A stretch of DNA of 33,317 bases from a virus. The position numbers and the translations under genes are program-made. The notes below the pieces were generated by a model that saw only the letters and a list, made by a program, of their open reading frames with translations, searched no databases and had not been told where the DNA came from. How positions within the stretch are numbered: the stretch's first letter is position 1; every line of letters begins with the position of its first letter. Location of the stretch: IMG/VR virus record IMGVR_UViG_3300047365_000033, positions 1 to 33,317 of that record. One strand, 5' to 3'. Positions 1-6,010 of this stretch are shown piece after piece.

Positions 1-889
1 TGAGGTTGAACGCCATGGTTGACACGCCAAGAGCAGTGAACCAGATGCCGACAACCGGCCACGCAGCAAGGAAGAAGTGCAAAGAGCGTGAGTTGTTAAA
101 GGATGCATATTGGAAGATCAAACGACCAAAGTAACCGTGAGCGGCGACAATGTTGTATGTCTCTTCTTCTTGTCCGAACTTGTAACCGTAGTTCTGTGAC
201 TCAGTTTCAGTCGTCTCACGGACGAGTGAAGATGTAACCAAAGAACCATGCATGGCGGAGAACAATGAACCACCGAAGACACCTGCGACTCCCAGCATGT
301 GGAAGGGGTGCATCAGGATGTTGTGCTCTGCTTGGAAGACAAGCATGTAGTTAAATGTACCAGAAATGCCAAGTGGCATTGCGTCTGAGAATGAACCTTG
401 ACCGAAAGGATAGACTAGGAATACAGCAGATGCTGCTGCTACTGGAGCAGAGTATGCTACACAGATCCAGGGACGCATACCTAAACGGTATGAAAGTTCC
501 CACTCACGTCCCATGTAGGCGTAGATGCCGATCAGGAAGTGAAATACTACGAGTTGGAAAGGACCACCGTTATACAGCCACTCATCAAGTGATGCGGCTT
601 CCCAGATGGGATAGAAGTGAAGACCAATTGCGTTGGAAGATGGTACAACTGCACCAGAGATGATGTTGTTACCATACATGAGTGAACCAGCGACGGGTTC
701 ACGGATGCCGTCGATGTCCACAGGGGGAGCAGCGACGAAGGCGACGATGAAACAGATGGTTGCTGCCAACAGAGTTGGAATCATCAGTACGCCGAACCAA
801 CCGACATAGAGGCGGTTATTGGTAGAAGTTACCCACTCGCAGAAAGATTCCCACGATGAGGTTGATTGTTGCCTTGAAAGTGTTGCCAT
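1..889 (-). CDS. psbA: Photosystem II D1 protein (PsbA), partial
   Basis: D1 is the reaction-centre core subunit of photosystem II, in the thylakoid membrane, binding P680, QB and the Mn cluster. Translation from ATG at 887-889 gives about 296 residues of a roughly 360-residue protein; the C-terminus lies beyond the left edge. Motifs seen include [35 protein letters not shown], the Tyr-Z region [15 protein letters not shown], and [13 protein letters not shown] with the P680 histidine. The residue equivalent to position 130 of standard D1 is Glu, as in high-light-type D1, rather than Gln. The frame is continuous, so no intron interrupts this part. There is no clear Shine-Dalgarno before the ATG; a T-rich tract sits there. 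Phage D1 is known to replace turned-over host D1 during infection. Identity is certain; full length is not visible. Confidence 0.99.
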   Translation of the reverse strand, partial: MATLSRQQSTSSWESFCEWVTSTNNRLYVGWFGVLMIPTLLAATICFIVAFVAAPPVDIDGIREPVAGSLMYGNNIISGAVVPSSNAIGLHFYPIWEAASLDEWLYNGGPFQLVVFHFLIGIYAYMGREWELSYRLGMRPWICVAYSAPVAAASAVFLVYPFGQGSFSDAMPLGISGTFNYMLVFQAEHNILMHPFHMLGVAGVFGGSLFSAMHGSLVTSSLVRETTETESQNYGYKFGQEEETYNIVAAHGYFGRLIFQYASFNNSRSLHFFLAAWPVVGIWFTALGVSTMAFNL

Positions 890-1053
890 TGTATTGAAAA
901 AAAAGTAAGATCATCAGGGAAATGATGGTTTTACTATTCCTGTATCACCCTTAGATACAGGTATTAAAGACGTGATTTAGACACCCTATAGGTCTTGGTT
1001 TAAGGGGTGTTACGAAACGTTAAGAAATGTTTTGATTTCTTAACTTGCCGATG
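890..1053 (-). other. Structured 5' leader of psbA
   Basis: This is the predicted untranslated leader between the psbA promoter and ATG. It contains a perfect 10-bp inverted repeat (arms 1019-1028 and 1035-1044, loop 6), an approximate hairpin (ACACCC at 981-986 with GGGTGT at 1005-1010), a perfect 8-bp inverted repeat (939-946 and 954-961, loop 7), and a short 5-bp stem followed by a run of eight T (minus strand) just before the start codon. Its function is inferred only: transcript stability, or control of elongation or translation, are possible. Confidence 0.6.
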
Positions 1054-1087
1054 TATTTAGTATAGCAGGTTGTGCTATGTCCGTCAA
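1054..1087 (-). promoter_or_regulatory. psbA promoter: sigma70-type with overlapping late motif
   Basis: On the minus strand TTGACG (1082-1087) is separated by 17 bp from TATACT (1059-1064), which is preceded by an extended -10 TG. The -10 overlaps CTAAATA (1054-1060), the T4-like cyanophage late promoter motif. The same site could therefore serve host-sigma and late-sigma transcription. Predicted start is near 1052, giving a leader of about 160 nt before psbA. Confidence 0.75.
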
Positions 1088-1115
1088 CCCCTGAAAGATG
1101 AGTGATTATACTCAA

Positions 1116-1289
1116 CTAGTAGGAGGGGTCTTCCGAACTGGAATCAGTATAGCACGTTTCTACCTCCCAGTGCTTCCAATCTACCTCTCTTTTTGCTATC
1201 ATTTGTTCCAGTTCCTCAACTGTCATACACACTTTGACAGGTTTACTAGTCTCCTTGTCGTAGATATGGAACATTTGTGTATCAATCAT
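1116..1289 (-). CDS. Small hypothetical protein, 57 aa
   Basis: The frame starts at ATG 1287-1289 and ends TAG at 1116-1118. The product begins MIDTQMFHIYDKETSKPVKV and is acidic and soluble, with no membrane segment; it contains a short helical stretch (TVEELEQMIAKREVD) and two cysteines. It fills most of the gap between the terminator at 1311-1349 and the psbA promoter. I see no promoter of its own in the 20 bases between the terminator and the start, so expression would need read-through from the hli-petF operon. I do not recognise the family. The natural amino-acid composition and its fit into the gap support a real gene. Confidence 0.7.
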   Translation of the reverse strand: MIDTQMFHIYDKETSKPVKVCMTVEELEQMIAKREVDWKHWEVETCYTDSSSEDPSY

Positions 1290-1310
1290 TACTTATTTTA
1301 ATTCGGACAA

Positions 1311-1349
1311 TAAAAAAGGGACCTTCTGTTATGTGGCAGAGGTCCCTTT
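1311..1349 (-). terminator. Rho-independent terminator after the hli-petF operon
   Basis: A hairpin with 10-bp arms (AAAGGGACCT at 1315-1324 and its complement at 1340-1349), extended by CTG/CAG after a one-base bulge, is followed on the minus strand by a run of six T (1312-1317). It lies 22 bp downstream of the 41-aa gene and faces the minus-strand operon. Confidence 0.9.
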
Positions 1350-1371
1350 AGACGGCGACGATATATTTTAT

Positions 1372-1497
1372 TTAGGCAGGATTGGTAACAGGAACCATCA
1401 TGCCACCACCACCTTGATCATCATCGTCAATATCAATATCAGATAGGACTGCGTTAATAATAAAAAGAAGTACTAGACCTGATGCGAACATTAACAT
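1372..1497 (-). CDS. Small membrane peptide, 41 aa
   Basis: The product starts MLMFASGLVLLFIINAVLSD, one hydrophobic membrane-spanning stretch, followed by an acidic run (DIDIDDDDQ), a glycine run and a short tail ending VTNPA. The ATG at 1495-1497 follows the stop codon of the upstream hli gene directly, and the terminator follows 22 bp later, so it is the last gene of the hli-petF operon. The company of two Hli proteins and ferredoxin suggests a thylakoid membrane location, but this is inference. I do not recognise it as a known photosystem or cytochrome b6f small subunit. The second ATG, two codons in, is an alternative start. Confidence 0.7.
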   Translation of the reverse strand: MLMFASGLVLLFIINAVLSDIDIDDDDQGGGGMMVPVTNPA

Positions 1498-1617
1498 TTA
1501 CCATACCCCTGGAATAATTTGTCCTGTGGTTGCATAAGTTCCAACGGCTACGATGAAACCAAGCATTGCTAGACGTGAGTTGAGGATCTCTGCCTCAGGT
1601 GTGAATCCGAATTTCAT
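1498..1617 (-). CDS. hli: High-light-inducible protein (Hli), short form, 39 aa
   Basis: Hli proteins are single-helix relatives of light-harvesting antenna proteins that bind chlorophyll and protect photosystems; phage copies are common in cyanomyoviruses. The sequence carries the signature EAEILNSRLAMLGF, with the ExxNxR chlorophyll-binding pattern at Glu10, Asn13 and Arg15, followed by a hydrophobic helix to about residue 36. AGGAG lies 8 nt before the ATG at 1615-1617. The start overlaps the stop of the upstream 49-aa gene (ATGA), and the 41-aa peptide begins right after its stop, indicating a translationally coupled operon. Confidence 0.93.
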   Translation of the reverse strand: MKFGFTPEAEILNSRLAMLGFIVAVGTYATTGQIIPGVW

Positions 1618-1763
1618 TTGTTTTGCTCCTGTGATTTGTTGTAGATAATGACTCTGCCATTTTCATGAGTGAATACTAATTCATCATGATGCCCCCAGCA
1701 GAGTTCTTCGTAAAGGGCATTCAGTTTCTCCATGTCTTCATAGAGAGCATTAGGATTTGTCAT
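1614..1763 (-). CDS. Small hypothetical protein, 49 aa
   Basis: The product starts MTNPNALYEDMEKLNALYEE and continues with CWGHHDELVFTHENGRVIIY: a short helix followed by what looks like a beta hairpin. It is soluble, with a single cysteine. A strong AAGGAGG lies just before the ATG at 1761-1763. The gene overlaps the end of the 112-aa gene by 14 bp and shares ATGA with the following hli. No function is assigned; the operon position suggests a link with phage photosynthesis genes. Confidence 0.8.
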   Translation of the reverse strand: MTNPNALYEDMEKLNALYEELCWGHHDELVFTHENGRVIIYNKSQEQNK

Positions 1764-2088
1764 TTTCCTCCTTAACTTCCCAAGAACCACCTACACCGCC
1801 GTCCATGTTGACAACAATGTCTGATGTCTTTGAATGATGAGGTTCGTGTGGTCTATCCATGGGTTGAGACTTAGTGTCATCATTCCTGGATAGATTTTTA
1901 AGGACGATGAATGCATCCTTATTATATTTGCGATCCCCGTATTGGGCTGCCCACTTTTTGTTGTACTCTTCACCTTGGTAGATGCCAGATACCTGTGTAC
2001 CACCAATCTCTATTACAATATTGTCATCTCTGACATTCCAACCGAGAGTGTGAATTGTTTCCCAAAGATCATCTTGTGTAAGATTCAT
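1750..2088 (-). CDS. Hypothetical protein, 112 aa
   Basis: The N-terminal half ([20 protein letters not shown], then IVIEIGGTQVSGIYQGEEY) looks like a compact alpha/beta fold. The C-terminal third is polar and probably disordered, with HEPHHSKTSD, a glycine-rich patch and a charged tail. There is no signal peptide or membrane segment. Its ATG overlaps the petF stop (TGATG), so translation is probably coupled to ferredoxin. I do not recognise the family. Confidence 0.8.
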   Translation of the reverse strand: MNLTQDDLWETIHTLGWNVRDDNIVIEIGGTQVSGIYQGEEYNKKWAAQYGDRKYNKDAFIVLKNLSRNDDTKSQPMDRPHEPHHSKTSDIVVNMDGGVGGSWEVKEENDKS

Positions 2089-2381
2089 CAGTAAAGACTC
2101 TCTTCCTGTTCAGTCAAGACTACGCAATCGCTAGTGGGATATGACACACAGGTCAGAATAAATCCTGACTCCATTTGATCGTCATCCAAGAACGATTGAT
2201 CGCTTTGATCTACACTACCACTCTCAAGTTTACCAGCACAGGATGAACAAGCACCAGCGCGGCATGAATAATTAATATCAACACCTGCTTCTTCAGCGGC
2301 GTCGAGGATGTACTGATCGTCTTCACAAGGGAAGGACTCTTCAGTTCCATCTGGTGCTCTAGTTGTGATAGTAAATGCCAT
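2088..2381 (-). CDS. petF: Plant-type [2Fe-2S] ferredoxin
   Basis: Soluble one-electron carrier accepting electrons from photosystem I and passing them to reductases such as FNR or bilin reductases. The 97-aa protein has the full cluster motif: Cys40 and Cys45, Cys48 (CRAGACSSC) and Cys78 (FILTCVSYP), with the usual family length and acidic character ([13 protein letters not shown] before the cluster, EQEESLY at the end). The start ATG overlaps the stop of the 28-aa membrane peptide (TAATG), and the stop overlaps the next gene. Lying between hli genes under a sigma70-type promoter, it is probably expressed early. Phage ferredoxins can supply reductant to phage or host enzymes; the partner is not visible here. 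Confidence 0.97.
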   Translation of the reverse strand: MAFTITTRAPDGTEESFPCEDDQYILDAAEEAGVDINYSCRAGACSSCAGKLESGSVDQSDQSFLDDDQMESGFILTCVSYPTSDCVVLTEQEESLY

Positions 2382-2467
2382 TAGTATGTTTCAGAAAGTT
2401 GTTCTACAGAATATGCCAGTGCTACTAGGAACACGACACTTACCATTGTAAAGAATGATGCCGCCAT
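2381..2467 (-). CDS. Membrane micropeptide, 28 aa
   Basis: The product starts [20 protein letters not shown] and ends with a short polar tail (VEQLSETY). A single hydrophobic helix dominates. GGAG lies 10 nt before the ATG (2465-2467), inside the end of the upstream hli gene, and the stop overlaps the petF ATG. Size and topology resemble the tiny single-helix subunits of photosystems and cytochrome b6f, but I cannot match it to any of them. Coupling on both sides argues that it is translated. Confidence 0.7.
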   Translation of the reverse strand: MAASFFTMVSVVFLVALAYSVEQLSETY

Positions 2468-2469
2468 TG

Positions 2470-2679
2470 TCAAGCTACTCCAAAAAAGAAGTTGCCTGTG
2501 ATGGCATATGACAGGAAACCAGCAATAATGCCAAGCATTGCCCAGCGACCGTTTGCTTTCTCTGCTTTCTCAGCATAGGACTCATATCCATAACGCTCTG
2601 CGTCAGTCTTAGAGATATACATTTGAGGTTCTTTAGCAAACAAGTTTTGTTGTCCTTGTTCGTTGGTTGTAACGGTCAT
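2470..2679 (-). CDS. hli: High-light-inducible protein (Hli), 69 aa
   Basis: Single-helix chlorophyll a/b-binding-like stress protein of the thylakoid. The C-terminal half carries EKANGRWAMLGIIAGFLSYA, with ExxNxR at Glu40, Asn43 and Arg45, and ends TGNFFFGVA as in many cyanophage and Prochlorococcus Hli proteins. The N-terminal 35 residues are polar. It is the first gene of the operon, 28 bp downstream of a near-consensus sigma70-type promoter; no clear Shine-Dalgarno is seen. Its likely role is protecting photosystem II or dissipating excess excitation during infection. Confidence 0.96.
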   Translation of the reverse strand: MTVTTNEQGQQNLFAKEPQMYISKTDAERYGYESYAEKAEKANGRWAMLGIIAGFLSYAITGNFFFGVA

Positions 2680-2706
2680 GATACGTTTCGTAATGAATCT
2701 TTACAT

Positions 2707-2735
2707 AGTATATAGTAATTCTTAAGATCTGTCAA
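2707..2735 (-). promoter_or_regulatory. Sigma70-type promoter of the hli-petF operon
   Basis: On the minus strand TTGACA (2730-2735) and TATACT (2707-2712) are exactly 17 bp apart. Transcription would start near 2700, about 20 nt before the hli ATG at 2679. This fits an early cyanophage promoter read by host RNA polymerase. Confidence 0.85.
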
Positions 2736-2769
2736 GTGATGTGTGCCACTTTGAACATAGGCACACCAA

Positions 2770-2776
2770 CTAAATA
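2770..2776 (+). promoter_or_regulatory. Late promoter motif CTAAATA
   Basis: CTAAATA followed by TATC lies 24 bp upstream of the ATG at 2801. It matches the T4-like late promoter form seen repeatedly upstream of structural genes in this window. It would drive the three plus-strand genes. Confidence 0.65.
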
Positions 2777-2800
2777 TATCAGATCCAAATATTATACGTT

Positions 2801-3295
2801 ATGAAGAAATTACTTCCTATCGTTATGTTATTGATGACCGCTTCTGCTACTCAAGCAGGTGGACTTGTATCAAAGCACTCTTCGAGTGTTCAACTGACTG
2901 TTGATTCAGCTAGAACTCAGGCAACACGAATTGGTTCCTCATTTAGCATTGGTGGTTCTAATATTGATACCACAGATGGTACAACTGCTGGTGCTGTATC
3001 TACTGGTACTATTACTAGTGGTATCTATTCTCCTGGCACTATTGGTGCTACTCAAGACACAGCTGGTGCTGCGTTCTCATTTAATCAGTCTTATACACAG
3101 GGTGATGCAATCCCAACAGGTGCTCCTACCGTAGGTGAAGTACCTAACTATGGATCAGTCCTTTCCTATACTGCTGGTTCAGCAGGATCATTAGCTGGTA
3201 CAGTAACTTCAGCTGGTGTTCTCACCGTGACTGCTGGTGGGGCTGGTACGACAGCCACGGGACAATTCGTAAGTGAGATCACCGTCATTGACTGA
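2801..3295 (+). CDS. Predicted exported glycine/threonine/serine-rich protein, 164 aa
   Basis: A typical Sec signal peptide (MKKLLPIVMLLMTASATQA, cleavage before GGLVSK) precedes a low-complexity mature chain rich in Thr, Gly, Ser and Ala, likely all-beta. It contains SSFSIGGSNIDTTDG, AGAAFSFNQSY and many T-x-T-x-G steps. There are no cysteines in the mature part and no catalytic motif. The next gene appears to be a paralogue: both have a PGAAF/AGAAF-x-F-x-x-x-Y block and a similar layout. The gene follows a late promoter motif. Function unknown; a virion-associated or envelope protein are both possible. Confidence 0.85.
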   Translation: MKKLLPIVMLLMTASATQAGGLVSKHSSSVQLTVDSARTQATRIGSSFSIGGSNIDTTDGTTAGAVSTGTITSGIYSPGTIGATQDTAGAAFSFNQSYTQGDAIPTGAPTVGEVPNYGSVLSYTAGSAGSLAGTVTSAGVLTVTAGGAGTTATGQFVSEITVID

Positions 3296-3306
3296 GGAAG
3301 ATAACA

Positions 3307-3744
3307 ATGAAGACTATGATTCGTTGGTCTGTCCTAAGTGCGGTGGTTGCAAGTGTCATACCTGCAACTGCCCTGGCGGTCCCCGTGGTCCCAAATTTCA
3401 CCCAAGGCTCAATGACAAGCCGAACTGAGACAACACAAAAAATAACCGAGACCATCAATTCGATGGACTATAACACTGGGTATCAGTATTCTGCTACTGG
3501 CACTGGTGTATCAGCATCTGGAAACCTATCACCAGGAACAGGTGCTACTAATGTAACTATTAATGGAGTGACTTCATCATGGACTGGAGCAACAAACAAA
3601 CCACAGTTCACACAAACAGTACCAGGAGCAGCGTTTCAGTTCACAGAAACTTATCGCGGACCTGGTTTGAGCAACCAAACGATTATTCAAAGAGAAACCG
3701 ACGTTACAAGCATAACCGATACCACAAGTATCTTCTCGCAGTAA
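3307..3744 (+). CDS. Predicted exported protein, 145 aa, paralogue of the preceding gene
   Basis: A signal peptide of about 24 residues (positive MKTMIR, hydrophobic core, cleavage after ATALA) is followed by a Thr/Ser/Gly-rich chain with TQKITETINSMDY, GVSASGNLSPG and VPGAAFQFTETY. The PGAAF-x-F-x-x-x-Y block aligns with the preceding protein, suggesting duplication. GAGGAAG lies 6 nt upstream of the ATG, 11 bp after the stop of the first gene, so the two are co-transcribed. The last 166 bp are also read in another frame by the next gene. Function unknown. Confidence 0.83.
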   Translation: MKTMIRWSVLSAVVASVIPATALAVPVVPNFTQGSMTSRTETTQKITETINSMDYNTGYQYSATGTGVSASGNLSPGTGATNVTINGVTSSWTGATNKPQFTQTVPGAAFQFTETYRGPGLSNQTIIQRETDVTSITDTTSIFSQ

Positions 3745-4490
3745 CATTATTATTTGCTAATCCTTCTTATGCTGAAACTGTTGGTGGTGTCTCTGCTACT
3801 GCTAATCCTGTGGCTAATAGTTCAGGCTCCGTTACAAACCAAGCTATTCAAGTCCTTCAGGGACCATACATTACAAACACCTACGGTGGAGGTATACAAT
3901 GTCAAGGTCCCACTCGCAATTTCACTCCGTATGTAACAGGTAGTGTCTCTGCTTCCAAACCTTTTGAAGGTTATTATGATGACCCAGTATATGATGTAAC
4001 CGATAACTTTGGTGCCTACGATGCTGACGGGAATCCAATGGGAGATGGTATCTTAGATAATCCTGGTGATGTAAGTTTCTTTAAAAGAACTAGAACAGGA
4101 CAAAAAGATAACTACAGTTTAGGTGTAGGTTTCTCTATGACATGGAGCACACCTACAGATAAAAAGTTACAAGATCTTTGTAAAGAAGCAGCAACTTCTA
4201 ACATCGCAATGATGAAACAACTGACTGCTAATAAAAGATTGGACTTTGAGATTGCTCGCCTTAAGAATTGTGGTGAGTTAAAGTTAAAAGGAATTCAATT
4301 CCACCCCAAGTCACCATACTATTCTGTATGTGCTGATGTCTTAGTAAACAACCCACCAGGACATAAGCATCCACACTACCACAATATCCCTAGCGTTTCT
4401 TCTTCCTCCTCGGGAAGACAGAGCGAAGCTCCTTCACAGCATGATTCATCTGACGCTGCTCTGCTAGGCGCTCCCCTACAGACAAAATAG
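3579..4490 (+). CDS. Predicted exported protein with start inside the preceding gene, 303 aa
   Basis: The frame from 3579 gives a basic 50-residue N-terminus encoded inside the preceding gene, then a signal-peptide-like core KYLLAVTLLFANPSYA with cleavage before ETVGG. The mature part of about 240 aa has acidic repeats (YYDDPVYDVTDN, AYDADGNPMGDG), a central SLGVGFSMTW strand, a helical segment (MMKQLTANKRLDFEIARLKN), five cysteines and a His/Ser-rich tail. No ATG, GTG or TTG exists in this frame between 3579 and the hydrophobic core, and GGAG lies 10 nt before 3579. So either the long N-terminus is real, or expression uses a rare start or frameshifting. The 3' end overlaps the opposing gene by 101 bp. 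Function unknown. Confidence 0.75.
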   Translation: MDWSNKQTTVHTNSTRSSVSVHRNLSRTWFEQPNDYSKRNRRYKHNRYHKYLLAVTLLFANPSYAETVGGVSATANPVANSSGSVTNQAIQVLQGPYITNTYGGGIQCQGPTRNFTPYVTGSVSASKPFEGYYDDPVYDVTDNFGAYDADGNPMGDGILDNPGDVSFFKRTRTGQKDNYSLGVGFSMTWSTPTDKKLQDLCKEAATSNIAMMKQLTANKRLDFEIARLKNCGELKLKGIQFHPKSPYYSVCADVLVNNPPGHKHPHYHNIPSVSSSSSGRQSEAPSQHDSSDAALLGAPLQTK

Positions 4491-5199
4491 GAGGTTTCTT
4501 ACCGCGTAAGGTAGAAATCTTTTTCATAACTTTCTTAACCGCTGGTTTGACTGCTTTCAATAGTATGTCTGCCAGCGGTTTTGCTAGTAGTGCTGATGAT
4601 GTAGCGATGACAGCAATACCACCTACCTGCATTACCTGTCCACCACTAGGCAGACCAGCAAGAATTTGTGTGGGTAGAGGAACTGGTTCTGTTATCTGGA
4701 CACACGTCTTATCAATGAGTTTATAACCAACAACTTCCTTTCTAAAACCTTCTACTAATGTTCCTACAGGTTCCTGTGCTTGCTGTACCTTAGTAGGACA
4801 TTCTACTTTGGCAGTAGGTGGTGGAGGTGGAGGTGGTGTATCTGTTTTTGTTTCTGGTGGTGTAGGTTTATCTGGTGTTCTGTTATCCACCTGAGGTGGA
4901 CCAGTCATAATCATCTGGTTTGGTTCATAAGAAATAGGATTAAAATTGGGAACACCAGAATCGCAAAACGTAACCACACCATTAGGATCGTCCTCTCTTA
5001 ATTGATTATTTTTAGCAGTATTAGTTTCAGTCGCTTCAACACATCCTGGTATATCAACCACAGGCACACCAATGTTAACAACTACTGGAGCTGCTATTGG
5101 TAGTGATGTTGAATTGTTATTGAAATCATAGGTGCGTATAGTATTAATTTGAATATCTTTAATACTAATATCTCCACCTGTAATAATAGGTATATCCAT
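4390..5199 (-). CDS. Proline-rich protein with hydrophobic segment and basic tail, about 269 aa
   Basis: The N-terminal region (DIPIITGGDISIKDIQI, VVVNIGVPVVDIPG) looks beta-rich. A proline-rich linker follows at about residues 100-130, with seven consecutive Pro, then a hydrophobic segment at about 195-218 (GGIAVIATSSALLA) and a strongly basic C-terminus ending PRRKKKR. Five cysteines are present. ATG at 5199 overlaps the stop of the upstream gene (TAATG); an in-frame ATG at 5205 is an alternative. The last 101 bp run against the end of the plus-strand 303-aa gene. I do not recognise the family; the layout resembles an anchored structural or membrane-associated protein. Confidence 0.75.
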   Translation of the reverse strand: MDIPIITGGDISIKDIQINTIRTYDFNNNSTSLPIAAPVVVNIGVPVVDIPGCVEATETNTAKNNQLREDDPNGVVTFCDSGVPNFNPISYEPNQMIMTGPPQVDNRTPDKPTPPETKTDTPPPPPPPTAKVECPTKVQQAQEPVGTLVEGFRKEVVGYKLIDKTCVQITEPVPLPTQILAGLPSGGQVMQVGGIAVIATSSALLAKPLADILLKAVKPAVKKVMKKISTLRGKKPPILSVGERLAEQRQMNHAVKELRSVFPRRKKKR

Positions 5200-5768
5200 T
5201 AGCAATCATTAAATACGCTTCCCACTTGTGAACCGAGTGTTGACCCTGCCTTCTGTCCTAGAAGCAGAGCCCAACCACCTGCTAACCACCCCACGTAAGG
5301 GATGCTAGCGACCGCTGGAACGGCGAGACCAGCAGCTATGCTAGTTCCTGCCATCGCACCTTGTGATCGTGCTCCAGCGTCCGCGATCAAACACTCTACT
5401 TCTTTCGCAGACTTTCCCTGCTCGTCAGTTGCACCTCCTAGGTTCCTAGTACCCTCACGGGTGAACTGATCTGTACGCCATTCACGGCGACTCTCTGTGC
5501 CACCACCGAAGAATCCTTTCTTGGTAACATCAGAAGATAAAGATCTTTGTGATTCTAAAACTTTAGGATCGTCAGCACGGAATTCAATTTCATAACCATC
5601 CTTACCTGCCTTAATCCTATAAGAAGAGTAAGGACCACGGGGGATGTGAAATGTAGGAGGTTGGAGCACAGGTTCAGGTTCCTGCCTGAAAACATATCCA
5701 AGCAGACCTATATGTGCTACAACAAATACTCCACCAACTGAAGCGGCGACGATCTTAAGTTTATTCAT
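5199..5768 (-). CDS. Membrane-anchored hypothetical protein, 189 aa
   Basis: An N-terminal membrane segment (VAASVGGVFVVAHIGLLGYV, about residues 8-27) is followed by a polar region (HIPRGPYSSYRIKAGKDGYE, FGGGTESRREWRTDQFTREG). A C-terminal glycine/alanine-rich hydrophobic zone at about 141-172 (IAAGLAVPAVASIPYVGWLA) could be a glycine-zipper-like membrane hairpin. Two cysteines, one at the extreme C-terminus. It sits in a run of four membrane-type genes between the exported proteins and the fibre cassette. Function unknown. Confidence 0.8.
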   Translation of the reverse strand: MNKLKIVAASVGGVFVVAHIGLLGYVFRQEPEPVLQPPTFHIPRGPYSSYRIKAGKDGYEIEFRADDPKVLESQRSLSSDVTKKGFFGGGTESRREWRTDQFTREGTRNLGGATDEQGKSAKEVECLIADAGARSQGAMAGTSIAAGLAVPAVASIPYVGWLAGGWALLLGQKAGSTLGSQVGSVFNDC

Positions 5769-5770
5769 GG

Positions 5771-6010
5771 TTAGAATGGCATAGTGGGACTAGGCACAGC
5801 AGGACCAGTAATCTCAGGGACACCTGGAACAGCAGCATCTACCAGTGATGGTAGTGCTTCTGTAATTGCTTCAGTGATAGCAGCAGTTACTCTCTCCCTT
5901 GATTGCTCAATTAATGTATCCTTTTGAACGTAAAGATAAGCACCACCCCCTAAGACAGCTAAAGAAACTAAACCAGATAACAACGCGACACCATTAATCA
6001 ATTTTTGCAT
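5771..6010 (-). CDS. Small single-helix membrane protein, 79 aa
   Basis: The product starts MQKLINGVALLSGLVSLAVL, one membrane helix to about residue 27, then an amphipathic helix (DTLIEQSRERVTAAITEAIT) and a Pro-rich end (VPGVPEITGPAVPSP). I chose ATG 6008-6010 because GGAGAAGAAAG lies immediately upstream; a longer in-frame version to 6070 would give an odd basic N-terminus and overlap the upstream gene heavily. It overlaps the preceding gene by 17 bp. Function unknown. Confidence 0.78.
   Translation of the reverse strand: MQKLINGVALLSGLVSLAVLGGGAYLYVQKDTLIEQSRERVTAAITEAITEALPSLVDAAVPGVPEITGPAVPSPTMPF

Noticed and set aside
355-663. Plus-strand open frame of 102 codons antisense to psbA
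   Set aside because: It lies entirely opposite conserved D1 sequence and its arginine/leucine-rich product has no family features; it is a shadow of psbA codons.
1-889. Possible psbA intron or homing endonuclease insertion
   Set aside because: The D1 frame is uninterrupted through all visible residues; introns known in some phage psbA genes are not present in this part.
1098-1301. Plus-strand open frame opposite the 57-aa gene
   Set aside because: The minus-strand frame has better composition and fits between the terminator and the psbA promoter; the plus-strand product looks random.
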